The position numbers and the translations under genes were made by a program. Below the pieces are notes generated by a model. The model did not search any database, had not been told where the DNA came from, and saw only the letters and a list, made by a program, of their open reading frames with translations. From contig JAUVUS010000040.1 of NCBI GenBank assembly GCA_030600865.1, forward strand, positions 1 to 10,600: a stretch of DNA of 10,600 nt, given 5' to 3'. Source of the stretch: Bacteroidales bacterium. Lineage in GTDB: Bacteria > Bacteroidota > Bacteroidia > Bacteroidales > UBA12077. Shown piece after piece: positions 6,210 through 10,600 of the stretch. The stretch's first letter is position 1. The number at the start of each line of letters is the position of its first letter.

Positions 6210-7589
6210 ATGAAAAACGTTACTATTTTATTAATTCTATTAACATGCTTTTATGCAAAAAATACACTTTCTCAAACAGTAGAAGTTCAAACCCAAATTG
6301 GATATTTTATAAAAAACGGAAATACTGTAGGTCAGAAAATAAAAGTTAGTGAGAAAAAACCTGATGAAGTTGTAATTATCTACAAGGAAGGATATATTAC
6401 CAAAAGTATAACCGCTCAAGATTTAATTGACAAAAACAAGCCCGAAATAAACATAAAACTGGATAAAATATCAATTCCTAAAGAAAAGATAAGATCAAAA
6501 AAAATTGCTTTTACAAAATACATTGACCCTACCGGAAAATTAACAGTCGATACATATTACACTGTATTCTATTATTCCGGCGTTTCAGAAGGAATTAATT
6601 TTGAAGATAAAATGTTCTCAGAATCTTTTATTTCACAGATGAAAAAATGGGGTTATAATGTAATAGAAGAAGGTAATTCCGTATTCAAAGAAAAGCAAGA
6701 AATACCTGATTTGGCCATTGCTTGAGAGATCTTAACGTATGCTAAAGAAACAAAAGGCACACCCGGATTCAAAGTTTCAGTATGGGTTCGTTGGTCAATT
6801 TTTGATGTATTTAAAGAAAAGGTTATATACGAAATAAATACTGCTGGATATTCTGATACTAGAAGTAGGAATAAGTTCAAAGATGAACTTGCTCTTGCTT
6901 TAACTGATGCCGCTCAAAGCTTGATAAATGATGAAAGTTTTAAAAAGATAGCTAAAGATAATGACTCTGATAATTTTACTGATAAGGAAGGCTATTTATT
7001 AAATAAAATTAAAACAAGATCTACCGAAAACTATGGCGAAATAATTAAAAATTCTATTAAATCGTCAATTACAGTAAAAACAGAGTATGGACATGGTAGT
7101 GGTTTTATTATTAGTTCAGATGGTTACGCTCTTACAAATTATCATGTTATTAATGATGCTGATGAAATAGAAGCTATCTTTTCTGGCGATTTAAAACTAC
7201 CTGCAAAAGTTGTAGCTTATGATAAAAAACGCGATGTTGCATTATTAAAAATTGTTGGTGATGGTTTTTGTCCTTTTGCGATAAATGAAGACAAAAATAA
7301 AAATCCAGTAGGAACCGAAGTAATTGCAATAGGAACCCCAAAAGACATTAATTTGGGTCAGTCGATTACAAAAGGAATTATAAGTGGAAAACGTGTTTTT
7401 GAAGAACAAAATTTTATCCAAACAGATGTAAGTATCAATAAAGGGAATAGTGGGGGTGCTTTGATAAATCTCAAAGGTGAAGTTGTAGGAATTATAGTTA
7501 GAAAAATAATAGGAGAAGATGTTGAAGGCTTAGGTTTTGCAATACCTGTTAATGAAGCCATCAAGGTTTTAAACGTAAAGTTTGAATAA
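6210..7589 (+). pseudogene. exported trypsin-like (S1C/HtrA-type) serine protease gene interrupted by an in-frame TGA
   Basis: Two open stretches, 6210-6725 and 6726-7589, are in the same frame and separated only by a TGA at codon 172. Together they would encode 459 codons. The first part has a signal peptide (cut near residue 21), a PEGA-like beta stretch (VVIIYKEGYITKS) and the beginning of an alpha/beta domain (SQMKKWGYNVIEEG) that continues after the stop as FKVSVWVRWSIFDVF. The protease domain follows, with triad H312 (TNYHV), D342 (KRDVALL) and S414 (GNSGGAL), counting through the stop. There is no PDZ domain. No ATG with a ribosome site precedes the protease part, and it would lack a signal peptide if made alone, so the intact ancestor was one exported protein. 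Either the gene is inactivated, the stop is read through, or the base is an error. The uniform quality of both halves suggests a recent event. It lies between the two acyltransferase copies. Confidence 0.8.
6723..6725 (+). other. in-frame TGA stop splitting the protease gene
   Basis: The TGA lies between GACTTAGCC-type codons encoding LAIA and EILTYAKE, without any frame change. A single-base change from GGA (Gly), CGA or AGA (Arg), or TGG (Trp) would restore one continuous protein. Confidence 0.85.
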
Positions 7590-7607
7590 GAATTTTCCGC
7601 GATATTC

Positions 7608-7642
7608 AATAACTCCTCTATTTGAGGATAGTGTCAGTTATT
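7608..7642. terminator. imperfect hairpin between convergent genes
   Basis: AATAACT-CCTC (7608-7618) can pair with GAGG (7624-7627) and, after an 8-base bulge, AGTTATT (7636-7642), with loop TATTT. It lies between the stop codons of the protease gene (+) and the acyltransferase gene (-), where a shared terminator is expected. There is no T-tract in either direction and the bulge weakens it. Confidence 0.3.
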
Positions 7643-7677
7643 TCATTTTATCATTTGTATATATATTAAATTCCCCT

Positions 7678-8568
7678 TCAATAAATTGATTTCATTTTAT
7701 AATCCCCGTCAATAAACCTGGAGATTTTCTTTAAATCTTTCCCTGCACCACATTCATAAATTTCACTTACATTATTTTCAATCAGTTTTTGCATTGTTTT
7801 ATTCCAGTTAATTTTCCCTGTTAAGTTAAAAATAAACTCTGATTTTATTTCCGATAATTTTGTAAATTCTCTCTGATCATAAGTAGAGATAATAGGAATT
7901 TTTGCACTCTTTATTGAAATGGTATTAATATACTTCTGAAATGAATCAGAATATTTTAAAAGATATTTAGAATGATAAGGCGTATCTACAGTAAGTTCTG
8001 CAGTTGAAAAGGCACCCTCTTCTTTTGCCTTTTTAAGTACTATAACAACATCCTTTTTTTTCCCGGCAATAACAAGTGAATGTTCGTTGTTAATATTAAT
8101 TATTTCTACATCAGGAGCGTTATTTTTAATCAAATTCTCCACATCTTCTGTTGACAATCCAATTATTGCGCCCATCCCGTAAATCCCGGTTCCGGTTATA
8201 TCGTTTACTAAGTTATAAGCACTAAATATAAGTTTTGCACCATCTTCAATAGTAATAGATTGTGCAGCATATAAAGATGCATATATTCCCATACTGTAAC
8301 CTGCTATTAATTCAGGAACAATACCTTTATTTTGTAGTATATCACTAAATGCACAACTTAATAAATAAGCTAAAAGCTGAGAATTTAACTCGTCGTTTCT
8401 ATATACATCAGTATTATATGAAAACTCAGGTAAATCAATATTCAGAGCAACAGAGGCTCTATGCAGATAATCATTAAAATCAACAGAGTTTTTATCCAGA
8501 AATTCTATTTCGTTTCGGGTAAATTCAGTAATAAATGCAGGAAAAATAAACGCTGTTTTATTTTTCAT
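7678..8568 (-). CDS. FabD-fold acyltransferase lacking the malonyl-binding Arg
   Basis: The 296-residue protein aligns along its whole length with malonyl-CoA:ACP transacylases such as E. coli FabD (309 residues). The nucleophile Ser92 sits in GYSMG and the catalytic His199 in TPYHS, both at the expected places, and GMGAIIGL and the C-terminal YECGAGKDL motif are typical. Two key elements are changed. The N-terminal FPGQGSQ loop reads FPAFITE, so the oxyanion Gln is gone. The Arg that binds the malonyl carboxylate (Arg117 in E. coli) is Ala117 in IFSAYNLV. A non-malonyl acyl group or a hydrolase/editing role is therefore more likely than housekeeping malonyl transfer (inference). It is the last gene of the operon, 3 bases after the holo-ACP synthase gene, and ends in TGA. 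A truncated copy of its 3' end lies at 5805-6092. Confidence 0.85.
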   Translation of the reverse strand: MKNKTAFIFPAFITEFTRNEIEFLDKNSVDFNDYLHRASVALNIDLPEFSYNTDVYRNDELNSQLLAYLLSCAFSDILQNKGIVPELIAGYSMGIYASLYAAQSITIEDGAKLIFSAYNLVNDITGTGIYGMGAIIGLSTEDVENLIKNNAPDVEIININNEHSLVIAGKKKDVVIVLKKAKEEGAFSTAELTVDTPYHSKYLLKYSDSFQKYINTISIKSAKIPIISTYDQREFTKLSEIKSEFIFNLTGKINWNKTMQKLIENNVSEIYECGAGKDLKKISRFIDGDYKMKSIY

Positions 8569-8571
8569 TAC

Positions 8572-8943
8572 CTAATTTTTTATTAACAAAACTTTAAAAA
8601 CCGCATATTGCTCATTTACCTTAAAACTAGCAGTAATATCAGTAATTTTTAATTTTCTGAAAATATTATTGATTTTATTTGATTTTAAAATTTCAAAATT
8701 ATCTTCGTTTGTAAAAACAATTTCAATATCCTTAAAATCTACATCATTATTATTTATTGCTTTATAAAAAGCTTCTTTAAAACAAAAGCCTTTTAAAAAG
8801 GCTTCTTTTCCAAAAATTGAAAAATTCTCAATTTCTTTTGATGTAAAAAGATCATAAACTAAATCCGATAATCTCCCTTTCTCAAAATCGTGCTTATCGA
8901 AACGATAAATTTCTTCAATATCGATACCACAACCAATAATCAT
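8572..8943 (-). CDS. acpS: holo-ACP synthase (4'-phosphopantetheinyl transferase, AcpS type)
   Basis: The protein has 123 residues, the usual length for AcpS. The N-terminal GCGIDIEEIYRF gives the metal ligand D8, and FCFKEAFYKA gives E57 and the conserved Lys residues that bind CoA phosphate. It transfers 4'-phosphopantetheine from CoA to the conserved Ser of an acyl carrier protein, in the cytoplasm, as a trimer in known members. Its gene lies 10 bases after the ACP gene and 3 bases before the acyltransferase gene, so its natural partner is very likely that neighbouring ACP. It could be the cell's only AcpS or a cluster-specific second one; the operon context favours the latter (inference). 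The C-terminal half is low in recognisable motifs but has normal length. Confidence 0.85.
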   Translation of the reverse strand: MIIGCGIDIEEIYRFDKHDFEKGRLSDLVYDLFTSKEIENFSIFGKEAFLKGFCFKEAFYKAINNNDVDFKDIEIVFTNEDNFEILKSNKINNIFRKLKITDITASFKVNEQYAVFKVLLIKN

Positions 8944-8953
8944 GAGATTTTTT

Positions 8954-9256
8954 CTATATGTCTAAAATATTATTTTCATGCTCAATAATTAGAAGTTGCA
9001 TATCAATTAATTCACCAATAGTTTGAACAGGATTCTTTACAGCATATTTACCAATGGTTTTTAACTCGATATTTAAATTATACTTCTTCTTAAAGATTTC
9101 TATTAACTCTAAAAACATTAACGAATCACCATCTAAATCACTAATAATATTTGAATCTTCGGATATTTCATCAATTTCTATTTCGCATTCTTCAGCAAAA
9201 AAATCTAACACTACTTCTTTTACTTCATCTCTGGTTTTATCAGTAATTTGAGCCAT
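8954..9256 (-). CDS. acyl carrier protein
   Basis: The protein has 100 residues and is acidic and helical. The phosphopantetheine site is S45 in DLDGDSLMFLEL, preceded by the usual SEDSNIISDL helix start. It carries acyl chains as thioesters for the enzymes of the same operon. It is longer than a housekeeping AcpP (about 78 residues): a longer loop with ELKTIGKYAVKNPVQTIGEL lies between helix II and the last helix, and a 15-residue tail follows. This suggests a specialised carrier and not the fatty-acid-synthesis ACP. It lies 10 bases after the 125-residue gene and 10 bases before acpS, so the genes are almost certainly translated from one message. Confidence 0.9.
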   Translation of the reverse strand: MAQITDKTRDEVKEVVLDFFAEECEIEIDEISEDSNIISDLDGDSLMFLELIEIFKKKYNLNIELKTIGKYAVKNPVQTIGELIDMQLLIIEHENNILDI

Positions 9257-9266
9257 TATTTTATAT

Positions 9267-9644
9267 TTATTCTGTTATTAAATTATCAACTTCTTCTTTT
9301 GTTAATTCTTGCCATTGAGGATTTTCAAATTTATCATCTTCAATATCAAAATCTACTTTAAAAAACGATTCCTGATTAAATGACAGCTTCGTTTTTTTGT
9401 CGGGAGTATGTTCAATAAAAATTAGCTGATTATAGCCAATTTCATATTTATCACAAAGTTCTTTTGCCAGTTTTGTATTCCATTCGGTAATTGATGTTCC
9501 CGGATTTTCATCAAACAAATCAGTTGCAATAATAATAGTATTATCTTTTTTCTTTATAATTCTCAATCCGCAAATTGAAGGAACATCCCATAATCCGTTA
9601 AAATGATAAATCTGATCCTGATAATTACTTACGTTTGTTTCCAT
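9267..9644 (-). CDS. conserved-looking protein of unknown function in the ACP operon
   Basis: The protein has 125 residues, no signal peptide and no membrane segment, so it is probably cytoplasmic. I cannot assign a family with confidence. The core has predicted strands and helices with distinctive motifs: GLRIIKKKDNTIIIATDLF, DENPGTSITEW (residues 45-55), a helix TKLAKELCDKYEI, then LIFIEHTPD (residues 74-82). The tail is acidic (IEDDKFENPQWQELTKEE). The run DENPGTS and the IEH motif look like functional surface residues but match no catalytic motif that I can name. The gene starts 14 bases after the radical SAM gene and ends 10 bases before the ACP gene, which places it firmly in the same operon. 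An accessory role with the ACP or the radical SAM enzyme is inference. Confidence 0.85.
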   Translation of the reverse strand: METNVSNYQDQIYHFNGLWDVPSICGLRIIKKKDNTIIIATDLFDENPGTSITEWNTKLAKELCDKYEIGYNQLIFIEHTPDKKTKLSFNQESFFKVDFDIEDDKFENPQWQELTKEEVDNLITE

Positions 9645-9658
9645 TATATAAATAACTA

Positions 9659-10600
9659 TTAAGCAATTTTATTTTTAACATTTAGTCCAAAACTTGTTTT
9701 TGATAAGTCTTGTCTGCGTTTCCTGAATGTACCATCTTCTATCTCGCGAGAAACCACTTTTTTAAGAAGTTTAAACATTTTTTCTTCTTGTGTTTCGTCT
9801 TTATAGAAAGTATCCCAGGCATACTGATACAACTCTTGTAATCTTTCAGCACTCATATGTTTTGGATGATATACAACCTGACCGGCATTATAATCGTCCC
9901 AGTTATAATTAAATATCCTGTTTTGTTTACGTAAATCTGTCCATGCTTTTGTATGTGGGAATGGTGCTAAAACAGTAAATTCTGCTAAATCAAGATCAAT
10001 CTCTAATAAGAAATCAATTAGTCGCTTTATATCGTCCTCTGTTTGGTTATCCAAACCTAATAAGATTGTTCCCTCAACACCAATACCATAATCATGATAT
10101 TGTTTTACTCTCCTTTTAATATAATCAGAAGTATCAAATACTGCCTGATAAACATACCATGCACCAGCCTGTGCAGCTAAATCAAGTACTTCCGGTTTAT
10201 CCTCAATAGTATGGCTACACCATTTCTTCTTCAACGGGATCATTGCTTTGAATAAATCCTTTTCCCATTGTGTATCCTGAGCTAAAGAATTATCAACAAT
10301 AAAAAGTCTGTTATTGTCAATTGTTTCCAATTCTTCAATAGATTTATCGATTGGTCTTGGACGAAATTTCCTTCCACCCAGATAAGAAACAGCACAAGGA
10401 TAGCAGTTAAATTTACAAAAACGTGAAGCATGGAAAAGTTCAAGCATTTGTACTCCTTTGTGGTAATATAAATCTCTTTTATACAGTTCTCGACGCGCCT
10501 GGCCAACAATCTCAATCGGAGGCAAATCGTTCATGTGATTATACATCTTTTTCAATTCGCCATTTCTAAAATCATTAAAAACCTGCTCCATGTGTCCTTC
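9659..10600 (-). CDS. B12-type radical SAM enzyme, first visible gene of the ACP operon (5' end outside window)
   Basis: From the ATG at 10591 the frame gives 310 residues, but it is also open upstream to the window edge (Glu-Gly-His before that Met). The resulting EGHMEQVFNDFRNGELKK resembles the GE(A/G)E...LEDF..G.L linker after the B12-binding domain of class B radical SAM enzymes. The Met is therefore likely internal and a cobalamin-binding domain of some 130-190 residues lies outside. Counting from that Met, C59-x3-C63-x2-C66 are the [4Fe-4S] ligands, followed by a GVEGTILLGLD strand and an APFPHTKAWTDL segment. The C-terminal 60 residues are basic. The reaction is probably radical modification of a lipid-like or carrier-bound intermediate, judged from the ACP, AcpS and acyltransferase downstream (inference). 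Confidence 0.85.
   Translation of the reverse strand, partial: EGHMEQVFNDFRNGELKKMYNHMNDLPPIEIVGQARRELYKRDLYYHKGVQMLELFHASRFCKFNCYPCAVSYLGGRKFRPRPIDKSIEELETIDNNRLFIVDNSLAQDTQWEKDLFKAMIPLKKKWCSHTIEDKPEVLDLAAQAGAWYVYQAVFDTSDYIKRRVKQYHDYGIGVEGTILLGLDNQTEDDIKRLIDFLLEIDLDLAEFTVLAPFPHTKAWTDLRKQNRIFNYNWDDYNAGQVVYHPKHMSAERLQELYQYAWDTFYKDETQEEKMFKLLKKVVSREIEDGTFRKRRQDLSKTSFGLNVKNKIA

Noticed and set aside
6723..6725. TGA read as an amino acid (alternative genetic code or selenocysteine)
   Set aside because: The acyltransferase gene at 7678 ends in TGA at the FabD-typical C-terminus, gene content is Bacteroidota-like, and I see no convincing selenocysteine-insertion hairpin downstream.
6921..7589. separate protease gene starting at TTG 6921
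   Set aside because: The frame is open back to 6726, there is no ribosome site, and the domain continues across this point; the TTG is only a formal start.

Overview
The window is AT-rich and reads as a chromosomal segment of a Bacteroidota bacterium, probably an anaerobic or microaerophilic Bacteroidales-like lineage. The reasons are a TonB-dependent receptor ending in an aromatic residue, several exported Bacteroidota-type proteins, -7 boxes of the TAnnTTTG type, mostly weak Shine-Dalgarno sites, a WG-repeat protein and a superoxide-reductase-like protein. This assignment rests on gene content and signals, not on a marker gene.

Left part (1-4236, + strand): the C-terminal part of a TonB-dependent outer-membrane receptor (cut by the window edge), an exported protein of ten WG repeats with a clear terminator, and a complete B12-binding radical SAM enzyme. 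An intergenic stretch of about 300 bases follows, with two copies of a G/C-rich hairpin element and a tandem TTCAAAG-type array.

Middle (4539-7589, + strand): a likely three-gene unit encodes an exported superoxide-reductase-like iron protein, a 61-residue two-helix membrane protein with an HX13H pair, and an exported protein of unknown function. It ends at a perfect palindromic terminator. Next comes a 5'-truncated remnant of an acyltransferase gene (- strand), then an exported trypsin-like (S1C) protease gene broken by one in-frame TGA at codon 172.

Right part (7678-10600, - strand): a tight operon read leftwards. It encodes a B12-type radical SAM enzyme (N-terminus outside the window), a 125-residue protein of unknown function, an acyl carrier protein, a holo-ACP synthase and a FabD-fold acyltransferase. 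The acyltransferase keeps the Ser/His dyad but lacks the malonyl-binding Arg and the GQGSQ loop. Together these suggest a dedicated carrier-protein-dependent lipid or polyketide-like pathway with a radical modification step. More of it probably lies beyond 10600. The remnant at 5805-6092 copies the last 93 codons of this acyltransferase gene and shares an 85-base identical run with it, which suggests an older duplicate and local gene conversion.
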